A stretch of 64,000 nt of DNA from CAZKBP01 sp964551015 (GTDB taxonomy: Bacteria; Bacteroidota; Bacteroidia; Cytophagales; Microscillaceae): assembly GCA_964551015.1 (NCBI GenBank), contig CAZKBP010000001.1, positions 434,001 to 498,000 on the forward strand, read 5' to 3'. This document shows, piece after piece, positions 43,204-52,329 of the stretch (position 1 is the stretch's first letter; the number at the start of each line of letters is the position of its first letter). The notes below the pieces were generated by a model. That model was not told where the DNA came from and made no database searches. It was given only the letters and a program-made list of their open reading frames with translations. A program made the position numbers and the translations under genes.

Positions 43204-43671
43204 ATGGCTAAAGCTAAAGAAACTTTTCAGAAAAAAGTCAATATTAAAAATCGTAAAGCCTCGTTCGAGTACGAATTTCTGGATAAATACGTGGCAGGAA
43301 TGGTACTACAGGGTACTGAGATCAAATCTATTCGCCAAGGAAAAGTCAATATGCAAGAGGCTTTTGCCTATTTTAAAGATGGCGAGCTTTGGATCAAACA
43401 AATGCACATTTCTCCCTACACGAATGGTACTCACTACAATCACGAGTCAGACCGTGAGCGTAAGCTTTTATTACAAAAGCGCGAATTAAAAAAACTAGAA
43501 GCGAAGATGGAGCAAACAGGTCTGACCATTGTCCCAACTCGTATGTTTATCTCCGACAAAGGCTACGCCAAGCTAGAAATTGCCCTCGCCCGAGGTAAAA
43601 AACTCTACGACAAACGCGAAGATATCAAGGAAAGAGATACCAAACGAGAACTAGCCCGGATGAAACTTTAA
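43204..43671 (+). CDS. smpB: SsrA-binding protein
   Basis: Partner of tmRNA in trans-translation, rescuing ribosomes stalled on broken mRNA. 155 residues, the normal size. The family core is clear: NRKASFEYEFLDKYVAGMVL, QGTEIKSIRQGKVNMQEAFA, the surface HISPYTNGTHYNHESDRERK and the C-terminal helix YDKREDIKERDTKRELARM that enters the mRNA channel. The tmRNA gene is not in the window. Confidence 0.95.
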   Translation: MAKAKETFQKKVNIKNRKASFEYEFLDKYVAGMVLQGTEIKSIRQGKVNMQEAFAYFKDGELWIKQMHISPYTNGTHYNHESDRERKLLLQKRELKKLEAKMEQTGLTIVPTRMFISDKGYAKLEIALARGKKLYDKREDIKERDTKRELARMKL

Positions 43672-43770
43672 GAGAAAAGTAGATAAGTTTGTCAGATACT
43701 CATTTTTTTTTTACTTATTTGAATCTATTTAGATCGTTTTCTAACAAAAAAAGCTTTTAGATTGAACTTC

Positions 43771-44184
43771 ATGCAAAGAATTATACGAAAAATCATAGAT
43801 ACTGCGCTTTCTTACAAAGGCACACCGTATCTATGGGGAGGCACGACCACCGAGGGGATGGATTGTTCTGGTTTAATGATCAAAGCCTTCAAGGCGGGGG
43901 GAATTAATATTCCCAGAGTAGCCGATGAGCAAGCGAAGATTGGAGCCACCATGGAATTAAATGAGTTGACGCCAGGCGATCTGTTGTTTTTTACCGATCA
44001 GCCTGGCAATGATAAGATCACCCATGTAGGTTTAATCACGAAAGTAAGCGAAGACTTGAGTTCGGTTACCTTTGTCCACGCCAGTTCCAGCCGTGGTGTG
44101 ATGGAATCAGAGTTTTTCTCGGATTATTGGCAAAGTGTTTATCTACAAGCGACACGCCCTTCTGCTTTTTTGAGTGCCGTGTAA
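43771..44184 (+). CDS. NlpC/P60-family cysteine peptidase
   Basis: About 137 residues from the ATG at 43771; a TTG three codons before is rejected. The NlpC/P60 catalytic features are present: YLWGGTTTEGMDCSGLMIKA (nucleophile Cys in DCSG) and DKITHVGLITKVSEDLSS (His). These enzymes cut gamma-D-Glu-diamino acid bonds of peptidoglycan stems. There is no signal peptide or binding domain, so it is a bare catalytic domain and export is not evident. It may act in recycling, or be exported by another route. Next gene 44 bases on. Confidence 0.85.
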   Translation: MQRIIRKIIDTALSYKGTPYLWGGTTTEGMDCSGLMIKAFKAGGINIPRVADEQAKIGATMELNELTPGDLLFFTDQPGNDKITHVGLITKVSEDLSSVTFVHASSSRGVMESEFFSDYWQSVYLQATRPSAFLSAV

Positions 44185-44227
44185 AGATTATAGAAACAAG
44201 CTAGACTTTTATGTGTTTTCATAGATA

Positions 44228-44674
44228 ATGAAAGCAAAAGTATTTACTTCGAGCATCCTGGAAAAGAGCATATCCAATTTGGGAATTTGTCGGCGTTGTT
44301 TTCTCGGCTTTTTCACACTCTTACTATGTATATGGAGCTTAGCTGCCTGTAAAGAGACGCCTCCCTTAGAGAATTTTGATCAACAAACTTGGAAGCAGGA
44401 TCAGCTTGGCTGCCAAAGTCTGAGAAAAAGCCTCTTGGAAAACCTTAAAGCCAATGAATCCAGATTAATCGGGCTAGGACAAAATCAGATCATTAGCCTA
44501 CTGGGAAAACCCGATTTGCAGCAACTCTACCAGCGAAATCAACGCTTCTACGTTTATTTTTATCAAAAAGGCAAACAATGTGAAGATAAAACCAAGGTGA
44601 ATATTCAAGACGCACCCCTAGTTAAGATTCGCTTTAGTGCCCTTGACCGTGTCACGGAGCTGAGAATACAATGA
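44228..44674 (+). CDS. Small lipoprotein, BamE/SmpA-like
   Basis: 148 residues. The hydrophobic segment GFFTLLLCIWSLAAC ends in a lipobox-like LAAC (Cys 41), so a lipoprotein is likely although the N-region is long. The mature part has ESRLIGLGQNQIISLLGKPD, close to the BamE/SmpA-type motif that begins G-M-(T/S)-x-x-x-V-x-x-x-L-G-x-P, and a following strand RNQRFYVYFYQ. This fold is common in outer-membrane assembly lipoproteins; here it stands near an NlpC/P60 enzyme. A structured hairpin follows the stop. Confidence 0.65.
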   Translation: MKAKVFTSSILEKSISNLGICRRCFLGFFTLLLCIWSLAACKETPPLENFDQQTWKQDQLGCQSLRKSLLENLKANESRLIGLGQNQIISLLGKPDLQQLYQRNQRFYVYFYQKGKQCEDKTKVNIQDAPLVKIRFSALDRVTELRIQ

Positions 44675-44685
44675 AGTCTATGCGC

Positions 44686-44732
44686 TTACCCTAGACCCAC
44701 CGAGTATTATCAACTCGGATGGTCTAGGGTAA
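44686..44732. terminator. Hairpin between convergent genes
   Basis: TTACCCTAGACCCACCGAGT (44686-44705) pairs with ACTCGGATGGTCTAGGGTAA (44713-44732) with two mismatches and a 7-base loop. It lies between the lipoprotein gene and the convergent PLP-enzyme gene. No T-run on either side, but the stem is long and GC-richer than its surroundings. Confidence 0.6.
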
Positions 44733-44754
44733 TGCCAAAGATCAGCAGGAGTAA

Positions 44755-45900
44755 CTATTGGTCAATCGCTTGCTTCAAATCACGGATCAAATCTTCTTGA
44801 TCTTCAATCCCTACACTCAGCCGAATCAGCGTGTCTTTTAGACCTGATTTTGCTCTTTGCGGGGCTGGAATGCTCGCGTGTGTCATCGTGGCTGGGTGTG
44901 TGCAAAGCGACTCAACCCCACCGAGTGATTCTCCCAAAGAAAATACTTTCAGACTTTCCATCACCCGGATCGCTTCGTCCATTTGATCTCCTTTTAGCGT
45001 AAAAGAAACCATTCCTCCGAACTGGCGCATTTGCTTGCGGGCGATATGGTGATTTTTGTGATCTTCGAAGCCAATCCAATATACTTTATCCACCTTGGGA
45101 TGTTCTCTTAGAAATTTGGCCACGGCTTCCCCGTTCTGAGAGTGGCGATCCATACGAATGTGCAGCGTTTTAATTCCTCTCAATACCAAAAAACAATCCT
45201 GCGGCCCTGGTACTCCCCCACTCGAGTTTTGAATAAAGGCAAGTCGTTCGTGAAGCTCTTCCGAATTAGTAATCAAGGCTCCCATCACCACGTCCGAGTG
45301 CCCTCCCAGATATTTGGTCACCGAGTGCATCACGATATCGGCTCCCCAGTCCAAGGGATTTTGTAAATAAGGAGTGGCAAAGGTGTTGTCCACGCAAAGG
45401 AGTAAATCGTGTTTCTTGGCCACTTTGGCCACCATTTCCAGATCAATGATATTAAGCAGCGGGTTGGTAGGCGTTTCTACCCAGAGGATTTTGGTTCTTT
45501 CGTTAATTTTTTCTTCAATTGGCTCAGGCCCTTGGGACATGTTCACAAAATGCGACTGGATTTGGAAGCGGTTAAAAACCTTACTCATGATTCGGTAGGT
45601 TCCCCCGTAGAGGTCATCACAGGCAATAATTTCGTTACCACATTCTAATAATTTCAGAATAGTATCGGTAGCAGCCATTCCCGAGGCAAAACACAAGCCA
45701 TATTTACCATTTTCCAGAGCAGCCAAGTTTTTTTCTAATACCGTACGTGTGGGGTTCTTGGTGCGAGAATACTCATAGCCCTTGTGCTTGCCAATGCCCT
45801 CCTGCACGTAGGTAGAGGTTTGAAAAATAGGGGTCATGATCGCACCCGTGGAAGGATCAGGCTCTATGCCAGCGTGAATGGCTTTGGTTCCAAATTTCAT
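44755..45900 (-). CDS. Cystathionine gamma-synthase/gamma-lyase family PLP enzyme
   Basis: 381 residues, fold type I PLP enzyme of the Cys/Met metabolism family. The PLP lysine is in DIVMHSVTKYLGGHSDVVMG. Other features: YEYSRTKNPTRTVLEKNLAA, FASGMAATDTILKLL, DDLYGGTYRI, VETPTNPLLNIIDL and ESLGGVESLCTHPATMTHAS. These fit both cystathionine gamma-synthase (MetB) and gamma-lyase (MccB), and the activity cannot be settled from sequence alone. No Met or Cys genes adjoin it, and no SAM riboswitch was seen upstream. Confidence 0.9.
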   Translation of the reverse strand: MKFGTKAIHAGIEPDPSTGAIMTPIFQTSTYVQEGIGKHKGYEYSRTKNPTRTVLEKNLAALENGKYGLCFASGMAATDTILKLLECGNEIIACDDLYGGTYRIMSKVFNRFQIQSHFVNMSQGPEPIEEKINERTKILWVETPTNPLLNIIDLEMVAKVAKKHDLLLCVDNTFATPYLQNPLDWGADIVMHSVTKYLGGHSDVVMGALITNSEELHERLAFIQNSSGGVPGPQDCFLVLRGIKTLHIRMDRHSQNGEAVAKFLREHPKVDKVYWIGFEDHKNHHIARKQMRQFGGMVSFTLKGDQMDEAIRVMESLKVFSLGESLGGVESLCTHPATMTHASIPAPQRAKSGLKDTLIRLSVGIEDQEDLIRDLKQAIDQ

Positions 45901-46297
45901 AGTATGATTTCAATTAAGGTTCAATAGTAAAGATAGAAATTTCACGAGAATATAAGGAAGAAGCCATCAGATTAGTTCAGAGAAAACCAATACGATCAGA
46001 AAGGCGACAGGGCGCAACTCAGGAAGGGAGGATTTTCTCAAAACTTACTACCTTTTATTGCATAGTAGCTTGTATATATAAGTTCTTCTGACTACTTTTA
46101 GGCGATCATACTAATTTTTATGAAATATGTAATGATTTAAATGTAGTCACGACTAAATAAAAGTACGAAAAGCAATGCTATCATTTCAGAGGCTTTGAAA
46201 GACAGAAAAACTTTGTTAACTAGCCGCATCTTTTAAAAGTGCAGAATCATATCCTCAAAAAATAATTAAACACTTGTAAAAACAGGAAACCACACCC
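45901..46297. other. Intergenic region between divergent genes
   Basis: 397 AT-rich bases between the PLP-enzyme gene and the ABC ATPase gene. No gene, riboswitch or RNA recognised. It should hold both promoters, but no complete consensus pair was found. Confidence 0.45.
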
Positions 46298-47185
46298 ATG
46301 AAATTAACGATTCAGAACCTCTCCAAGACTTATTCTAATGGCGTACAAGCCCTTAAAGATGTGAATCTAGAGATTACGAATGGCATGTTTGGCTTACTCG
46401 GGCCCAACGGTGCCGGTAAATCTTCTTTGATGCGTACGCTGGCCACGCTTCAAGAAGCAGACACGGGCTCGGCTCATCTGGATGATTTAGATGTACTCAA
46501 ACAAAAATTTGAGGTAAGAAAAATCCTAGGTTATTTACCTCAGGAATTTGGTGTCTATCCCAAGGTATCGGCCGAAATGATGCTTAACCATATCGCAGAC
46601 CTGAAAGGCATTAATCACAAGAAAGAACGTAAGGAAGTCATCGAGGCAACTCTCCAAAAAGTCAATCTCTGGGATGTACGCAAAAAACGCCTAGGTACTT
46701 ACTCAGGTGGTATGAAACAACGATTTGGCATTGCCCAAGCCTTGATTGCTAACCCTAAGCTTATCATCGTGGATGAGCCCACGGCGGGTCTTGATCCTGC
46801 CGAGCGCAACCGCTTCCACAACCTACTCAGCGAAATCGGCGAAAATACCATCGTGATTCTCTCCACGCATATTGTGGACGATGTAAGCACACTCTGCCAA
46901 GAAATGGCTATTATTTGTTTGGGAGAGGTGATTTTGAAAGGCAACCCCAGAGAAGTAGTTCACGATTTCCAAGGTAAAGTCTGGAAAAAATTCATCGATA
47001 AAAGTGAGCTGGATGATTATCGTCAAAATATGAAAGTAATCTCCACGCGACTCGTTACGGGTAGAACCCTGATTCACGTGTACAGCGAAACTCAACCCGA
47101 TGCTAGCTTCGAGAGTGTCAACGCCGACCTGGAAGATGTATACTTTGCCAATATCTCGGAACGAATGGATGTCATGACAGTTTAG
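46298..47185 (+). CDS. ABC transporter ATP-binding protein
   Basis: 295 residues, a cytoplasmic ABC ATPase. Walker A GPNGAGKSS is near residue 35, the Q-loop in LGYLPQEFGVYPKVSAEMML, the signature YSGGMKQRFGIAQALI, Walker B LIIVDEPTAGLDP and the H-loop STHIVDD. The last 70 residues form a non-ATPase extension typical of the ABC-2 export subfamily. It is followed by a permease/peptidase fusion gene 129 bases later with an inverted repeat between; the two probably form one transporter. Confidence 0.93.
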   Translation: MKLTIQNLSKTYSNGVQALKDVNLEITNGMFGLLGPNGAGKSSLMRTLATLQEADTGSAHLDDLDVLKQKFEVRKILGYLPQEFGVYPKVSAEMMLNHIADLKGINHKKERKEVIEATLQKVNLWDVRKKRLGTYSGGMKQRFGIAQALIANPKLIIVDEPTAGLDPAERNRFHNLLSEIGENTIVILSTHIVDDVSTLCQEMAIICLGEVILKGNPREVVHDFQGKVWKKFIDKSELDDYRQNMKVISTRLVTGRTLIHVYSETQPDASFESVNADLEDVYFANISERMDVMTV

Positions 47186-47192
47186 CCTGCCA

Positions 47193-47290
47193 CCCACAGA
47201 CGACAGACCAAGGTCGGTTGTGACGTGGTATAGTTTGTAGTGCCTGAATTAAAAAATCCAAACTGTAGTCTGCAGACAGTTGTCTGTGGG
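47193..47290. repeat. Inverted repeat of the GTCTGTGG family between ABC genes
   Basis: CCCACAGACGAC (47193-47204) and GTTGTCTGTGGG (47279-47290) pair at 11 of 12 positions. An inner palindrome, GTCTGCAGAC, lies just before the right arm. The sequence is related to the repeats at 30143-30200. It lies within a probable operon, so it may affect relative expression of the two ABC genes. Confidence 0.65.
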
Positions 47291-47313
47291 CTGAATCAAA
47301 AAACAATAAATCC

Positions 47314-50300
47314 ATGTTTGCTAAAATATTTTCTTTCGAGCTGAAGTACCGGATGATTCGTCCGGCGACTTATGCCTATTTTGGTATTTTATTTCTATTT
47401 GCTTTCTTGACGGTGATCAACGGAGGAGGCCCTTCATCAGAAAAAGCCTATGTCAATTCTCCTCAAGGGATTAGCTTGATTTTGATCATACTGAGTATTT
47501 TTTCCATGCTCTTGGCTTCGGCCATTATGGGTGTGCCCATCTATCGGGATAAAGAACACAAAACTGAGCAATACTTTTTTGCTTATCCACTCTCGGAAAG
47601 CAGTTATTTACTAGGGCGTTTTCTGGGTTCTTTCGTGGTCCTGATCTTGGTCAATCTGGGTTTGCATTTGGGTATTTTGCTGGGTTCAGCCTTGGGGCCT
47701 TTTTTGGGTTTGGAGGATGCCTCGCGCTTTGGTCCCTTTAATTTCATGCATTATCTCTACCCCACGCTGATTTTTACGATTCCCAATCTCTTTTTGGCAA
47801 GCACCGTTTTCTTTGCCTTAGTAGCACTGACCAAGCGTATTTTCACAACTTACGTGGGTAGTATCGTGTTGCTCATTGGCTGGCTTTTAGGAAATTCACT
47901 ACTACAGGAAATCGAGTATCGGAACGTGCTTGATATTATCGACCCTTTTGCTTTTAATACTTACATTAACGCCACGCGCTACTGGACACCCGTGGAGCAG
48001 AATACCTTACTGGTTCCGCTGCAAGGAAATCTACTGATTAATAGAATCTTATGGATGAGTGTTTCGCTCGTGATCTTTGCCCTGACGGTGCTTAGATTTG
48101 ACTTTGCTCGCTTCTTGGCCAAGGCCTCTGGTAAGAAAAGTAAAACGGTATTAGAGAAGCTTCCCAACGTGAGTCTGCCGATCCCTATTGCGACCAAAGT
48201 TTTCACACGGGGCAGTCTTTTCAAGCGTATGTTCCAGTTAGCAGGTCTAGAATTTCGCAATATCATCCGAGATGTGTATTTCTTCGCCATTCTGCTGGGT
48301 GGGCTGCTGTTTTTGTTCTTAGATGGTTGGTTTGGCTTCTCCACTTATGGTACTCCTTCCCTACCTGTTACCTATTACATGCTGGATGTCAAGGACTTTG
48401 AGTACCTGATTTTTGTCTTTATCCTCATCACTTTTTATACTGGCGAGACCGTGCACCGTGATAAAACCTCTCAATTTGCCCAGATCACGGATAGTTTGCC
48501 CATTCCCAACTGGGTACAATACGGTTCTAAGTTTTTGGCTCTGGCACTGATGGCTTTTTTCTTAGTTAATTTGGTGTGGGTAACGGGTATTGCCAATCAA
48601 ATTCTACAGGGATATTTTCGCTTCGAGTTCCTCACTTACCTGACCGATTTGTACTTGATCGAGTTTCCCGAGTACCTAGAACTGGTCATGCTGGCTTTTA
48701 TCGTGCATATTCTCGTGAATAGTAAATTCTTGGGTCACGTGGTGAACATTGGTATTTGGCTCTTGATGTTTGGAATAAGGAATTTTGCCGAGATCAATTA
48801 CAATCTGTTTTTCTACAGCTATACTCCCAATTACTTAGTATCAGATATGAACGGATTCGGCCATTTTGCCGAGCCTTTGTTCTGGTTTCATCTGTATTGG
48901 CTGTCTCTGGGCGCAGTTTTCTTGGTGCTGGGGAATCTTTTCTGGCCTCGAGGCACCGAAACGAGTTTTAAAGTACGCTGGAACTTGATGAAGCAACGCT
49001 TCAAGGGAAGTACCGCCGTGGCCTTGACTCTTTTTACCCTGATGTTTATCGGATCGGGTGCTTACATTTACTATAATGTCAGTGTACTCAATACCTACCG
49101 CACGGCCAAGGAAACCCGCCGCTTGCAAGCTGAATACGAGAAAACTTACAAGAAACTCGAGCGTGCCAATCAACCCAAGATCAAAGATGTGAAAGTATTC
49201 GTGGATATCTATCCCGAGCAACGTGCTACCAAGGCCAAAGGAAAATTCGTCGTCGTGAATCGTGGAGAGCAAGCCATTGATTCGCTTTACTTGAATATCT
49301 CTCAGCAGTTTAGCAAGGTAGCCATCAAAGAAATGACCTTAGACGGTAAATCTCTCGAACTTGTCAAAAACGACAAGGATTTAGCTTTTCGCATCTACAC
49401 CCTCAGCGATCCCATGCAACCCGGTGAGGAGCGTACGCTGGAAATGGAAATAGAAGCACGCAACGAGGGCTTTACCAACAGTGGCTACAATCAGTCTATT
49501 GTCTACAATGGCACTTTCTTTAATTTGGGGCTATTCCCTTCCTTTGGCTACAACGCGGGCAGAGAGTTAACAAGCGATAATGAGCGTAAAAAACACGACC
49601 TGCCCGAGAAAGAATACAGCCTCCCTCCACAGGATGACCCTTATGGATTGAGTAACCTACTTTTTAACGACGATGCCTACTACGTGAGCTACGAGGCCAC
49701 CGTCAGCACGGCTCCTGACCAAATTGCCATCTCGCCAGGCTATCTACAAAAAACGTGGGAGAAAGACGGACGCAAGTATTACTACTACAAGATGGAGGGT
49801 GAAATGGACTTGTTTGCCAACTTTAGCTCCGCCGAGTACGCCGTGGAACGAGAAAAATGGAAAGGCCCCAAGGGACGAGAGGTGAACATCGAGATTTTTC
49901 ACCACCCCACGCATCAATACAACCTAGATCGCTTCATTCAATCCGTCAAGTCCTCTTTGGATTACTACGCTAGTAATTTCAGTCCTTATCAGTATCGTCA
50001 GATGCGAATTCTGGAATTTCCTCGCTATGCAACCTTTGCGCAATCCTTCCCGAATACGGTTCCGTATGCCGAATCTTTTGGCTGGATTGCCAACTTCAAT
50101 AACCCTGATGATACCGATTATGCCTTTTATGTAACCGCGCACGAGGTAGCACATCAATGGTGGGGGCATCAGATTACGCCTAGTCAGACCCGTGGAGCCA
50201 ATCAGGTTTCAGAATCTATGGCCGAGTACTCTGCCCTGATGGTGCTCAAGCACGAGTACGGAGAAGAAGCTATGCAGAAATTCCTCAAATACAGCTTGGA

Positions 50301-50943
50301 TAGTTACCTGAGCGGTCGCGCGAACGAAAGTAAATTCGAGGAAACGCTCTTGGAAAACGACACGCGGGCTTATGTCTGGTATCGCAAGGGATCTCTAATC
50401 CTGTATGCTTTGCAGGATTACATCGGTGAAGCGCGTTTGAATCAGGCTTTTTCCAAATTTCTCAAAGAAGCTGCCTTTCGGCAAAAGCCTCCTTTCGTTA
50501 CCTCCAACGAGTGGTACGGCTACATTCAAGAAGTAACCCCTGACTCGCTCGAGTATTTATTAGAAGATAGCTTCGAGAAGATCACGCTCTACGAAAACCG
50601 CGTTGTCAATGCCGAGTTTGAACCCTTGAAAAACAACAAATACAAAGTTAAACTCACGGTAGACAGCCAGAAGAAATACTATGACAAAACTGGCGAAGAG
50701 CAAGCCATTGGTCAGAAAGCCAATTTGATTGATATTGGTGTTTTTACCGAAGATACCAAAACGGAGCAAGGCTTGACCAAGAAAGTACCGCTTTACCTGA
50801 AAAAGCATTGGATCAAACCCGGGGAAAGCACCATCGAGGTGGTGGTAGAAGGCAAGCCCATCAAAGCCGGCATTGATCCTTACAATATACTCATTGACCG
50901 CATACCAGATGATAATGTGCAAACGGTCAAAGAAGTACTATAG
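47314..50943 (+). CDS. ABC-2 permease fused to M1-family aminopeptidase
   Basis: 1,209 residues. The N-terminal half (about 1-590) carries about 12 membrane helices in two permease-like sets: one from residue 20, another from the FKRMFQLAGLEFRNIIRDVY segment. From about 620 onward lies a soluble M1 metallopeptidase-like part. The zinc site HEVAHQWWGH (H943, E944, H947) is followed 20 residues later by the third ligand Glu in QVSESMAEYSAL (E967). The remaining tyrosine and the C-terminal strand region (VNAEFEPLKNNKYKVKL) also fit. Proteins of this build are known in Bacteroidota, paired with an ABC ATPase. The peptidase is probably periplasmic. Substrate unknown; export of a peptide trimmed at the exit is a possibility. 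Confidence 0.9.
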   Translation: MFAKIFSFELKYRMIRPATYAYFGILFLFAFLTVINGGGPSSEKAYVNSPQGISLILIILSIFSMLLASAIMGVPIYRDKEHKTEQYFFAYPLSESSYLLGRFLGSFVVLILVNLGLHLGILLGSALGPFLGLEDASRFGPFNFMHYLYPTLIFTIPNLFLASTVFFALVALTKRIFTTYVGSIVLLIGWLLGNSLLQEIEYRNVLDIIDPFAFNTYINATRYWTPVEQNTLLVPLQGNLLINRILWMSVSLVIFALTVLRFDFARFLAKASGKKSKTVLEKLPNVSLPIPIATKVFTRGSLFKRMFQLAGLEFRNIIRDVYFFAILLGGLLFLFLDGWFGFSTYGTPSLPVTYYMLDVKDFEYLIFVFILITFYTGETVHRDKTSQFAQITDSLPIPNWVQYGSKFLALALMAFFLVNLVWVTGIANQILQGYFRFEFLTYLTDLYLIEFPEYLELVMLAFIVHILVNSKFLGHVVNIGIWLLMFGIRNFAEINYNLFFYSYTPNYLVSDMNGFGHFAEPLFWFHLYWLSLGAVFLVLGNLFWPRGTETSFKVRWNLMKQRFKGSTAVALTLFTLMFIGSGAYIYYNVSVLNTYRTAKETRRLQAEYEKTYKKLERANQPKIKDVKVFVDIYPEQRATKAKGKFVVVNRGEQAIDSLYLNISQQFSKVAIKEMTLDGKSLELVKNDKDLAFRIYTLSDPMQPGEERTLEMEIEARNEGFTNSGYNQSIVYNGTFFNLGLFPSFGYNAGRELTSDNERKKHDLPEKEYSLPPQDDPYGLSNLLFNDDAYYVSYEATVSTAPDQIAISPGYLQKTWEKDGRKYYYYKMEGEMDLFANFSSAEYAVEREKWKGPKGREVNIEIFHHPTHQYNLDRFIQSVKSSLDYYASNFSPYQYRQMRILEFPRYATFAQSFPNTVPYAESFGWIANFNNPDDTDYAFYVTAHEVAHQWWGHQITPSQTRGANQVSESMAEYSALMVLKHEYGEEAMQKFLKYSLDSYLSGRANESKFEETLLENDTRAYVWYRKGSLILYALQDYIGEARLNQAFSKFLKEAAFRQKPPFVTSNEWYGYIQEVTPDSLEYLLEDSFEKITLYENRVVNAEFEPLKNNKYKVKLTVDSQKKYYDKTGEEQAIGQKANLIDIGVFTEDTKTEQGLTKKVPLYLKKHWIKPGESTIEVVVEGKPIKAGIDPYNILIDRIPDDNVQTVKEVL

Positions 50944-50960
50944 CTTTTTCTCTCTGGCTC

Positions 50961-50993
50961 AAACCTATCAAGTCTTGAAGACTTGGTAGGTTT
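50961..50993. repeat. Palindromic repeat between convergent genes
   Basis: AAACCTATCAAGTCTT (50961-50976) and AAGACTTGGTAGGTTT (50978-50993) are reverse complements at 15 of 16 positions, almost without a loop. It is like palindromes I have seen widely dispersed in Bacteroidota intergenic DNA, and may act as a bidirectional terminator. Confidence 0.7.
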
Positions 50994-51055
50994 GTAACCA
51001 TGAGATCCCAGTTTTACAAATAAAAAACAGATGCTCACCTCCATGGAGCGCAATC

Positions 51056-51682
51056 TTAGGAACCACTCAAAATCTCATGGATATACTCGATCTCATCCTC
51101 CAAGATACTATGAGGCGCATTCGGGTAAATCCGTTCCTCCACCTCTGCTCCCATTGCCCTGAGGATTTGTGTACTTTCCCTAACCCGAGTCAAGGGCACG
51201 TGTGCATCAACATTACTACAACCCAACAAAAAAGGCGTACCTTGAAAATCTCCTGGATACTTACTTTTATCTAAGTCCGCGCCAATTAAGCCACCACTCA
51301 GCACAAATACACCGCCATATCGCTGGGCGTGCCGTGCTACATATTCACTAGCTAGACAAGCCCCTTGTGAAAAGCCCAAAAAGTAAATTTGCTTACGCTG
51401 AAAACCTTGCGATTTTATATCTTGTACCATCGATTCTAGCACCTCGAGAGCACTGGACAGGCTGGGTTCGTTTTCTTCCACGGGAGCCATAAAGCTACGC
51501 GGATACCAAGTATGTTGAGTAGCTTCGGGAGCCAGAAAAGCAAAGTTTTCTACTTTCAAATGTTTAGATAAATCTAAAATACTGGCGGCACTGGCCCCTC
51601 GTCCGTGGAGCATAATCATGGCGCAGTGGGCTTTGTCTAAACTTGTTCCTCGGTGAAGGACATTTTTTTCGTGAGTATGCAT
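51056..51682 (-). CDS. Carboxylesterase/phospholipase-type alpha/beta hydrolase
   Basis: 208 residues, the size of bacterial carboxylesterase/lysophospholipase-like proteins. The N-terminal CAMIMLHGRGASAASILDLS holds the oxyanion segment. The nucleophile elbow is FLGFSQGACLASEYV (Ser). The Asp lies near LLGCSNVDAHVPLTR (Asp in NVDAHVP), and the His in YPNAPHSILEDE. No signal peptide, cytoplasmic. Substrate unknown, short-chain esters likely for the family. Convergent with the ABC-peptidase gene. Confidence 0.87.
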   Translation of the reverse strand: MHTHEKNVLHRGTSLDKAHCAMIMLHGRGASAASILDLSKHLKVENFAFLAPEATQHTWYPRSFMAPVEENEPSLSSALEVLESMVQDIKSQGFQRKQIYFLGFSQGACLASEYVARHAQRYGGVFVLSGGLIGADLDKSKYPGDFQGTPFLLGCSNVDAHVPLTRVRESTQILRAMGAEVEERIYPNAPHSILEDEIEYIHEILSGS

Positions 51683-51768
51683 GGGTAAGAATGGATTGAA
51701 AATGGTAGATTAAAAACTGATCGTGAAGTAAATACTAAACTCTCAGAGAAATTAATGGTTTTAACTGT

Positions 51769-52212
51769 ATGAGTCAAAAAAAATCAAAGTCAAGCTTTGT
51801 GAAAAACAAAAATCTAATCTCCGAAGTAGAATTTCAAACCTCTCGCAGCAGTGGCCCGGGTGGTCAGAGCGTCAATAAAGTCAACACCAAGGTTACTCTA
51901 CGCTTTGATATTCGCCAGTCCAGATTGCTCAAAGAAAACGAAAAAAACCGCCTACTGAAAGCACTTAGCAATCGTACCAACAAAGAAGGCGTACTGATTC
52001 TCTCTTCTGATAGTCAAAGATCACAAATTGCGAATAAAGAAAAAGTGGTCAAAAAATTCAAGCGTTTGGTAGATAAAGCCTTCCAACCCAAAAAAAAGCG
52101 AATCGCCACTAAACCCAGTAAAGCAAGCATTCAGAAACGTTTGGAGGAAAAAAGACAGCACTCCGAAAAAAAGCAAAATCGTCAAAATATTTCACCCAAA
52201 GATTTTCAGTAA
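51769..52212 (+). CDS. arfB: ArfB/YaeJ-like peptidyl-tRNA hydrolase (ribosome rescue factor)
   Basis: 147 residues, a release-factor-like protein that frees stalled ribosomes without needing a stop codon. It has the GGQ motif in SRSSGPGGQSVNKVNTKVTL, at the N-terminal third as in ArfB, and a basic Lys/Arg-rich C-terminal tail (KKKRIATKPSKASIQKRLEE and onward) that inserts into the empty mRNA channel in E. coli ArfB. No codon-recognition domain is present, so it is not a full release factor. Together with smpB about 8 kb away, two rescue routes are encoded in this stretch. Confidence 0.92.
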   Translation: MSQKKSKSSFVKNKNLISEVEFQTSRSSGPGGQSVNKVNTKVTLRFDIRQSRLLKENEKNRLLKALSNRTNKEGVLILSSDSQRSQIANKEKVVKKFKRLVDKAFQPKKKRIATKPSKASIQKRLEEKRQHSEKKQNRQNISPKDFQ

Positions 52213-52329
52213 AAGAAATAGCTCACTTCTACATAAACCGCTCAGCGATTTGGGTTCCCGCTGCTCTGTTACTTAGGTCACAAAACTTCCTGACTATTTT
52301 GCGTACTTTTACAAAAAAGATCAACGCAG

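Noticed and set aside
45901..46297. Possible SAM riboswitch upstream of the cystathionine synthase/lyase gene
   Set aside because: No SAM-I core (no GAGGG...CTGGC arrangement) and no other riboswitch pattern could be seen by eye.
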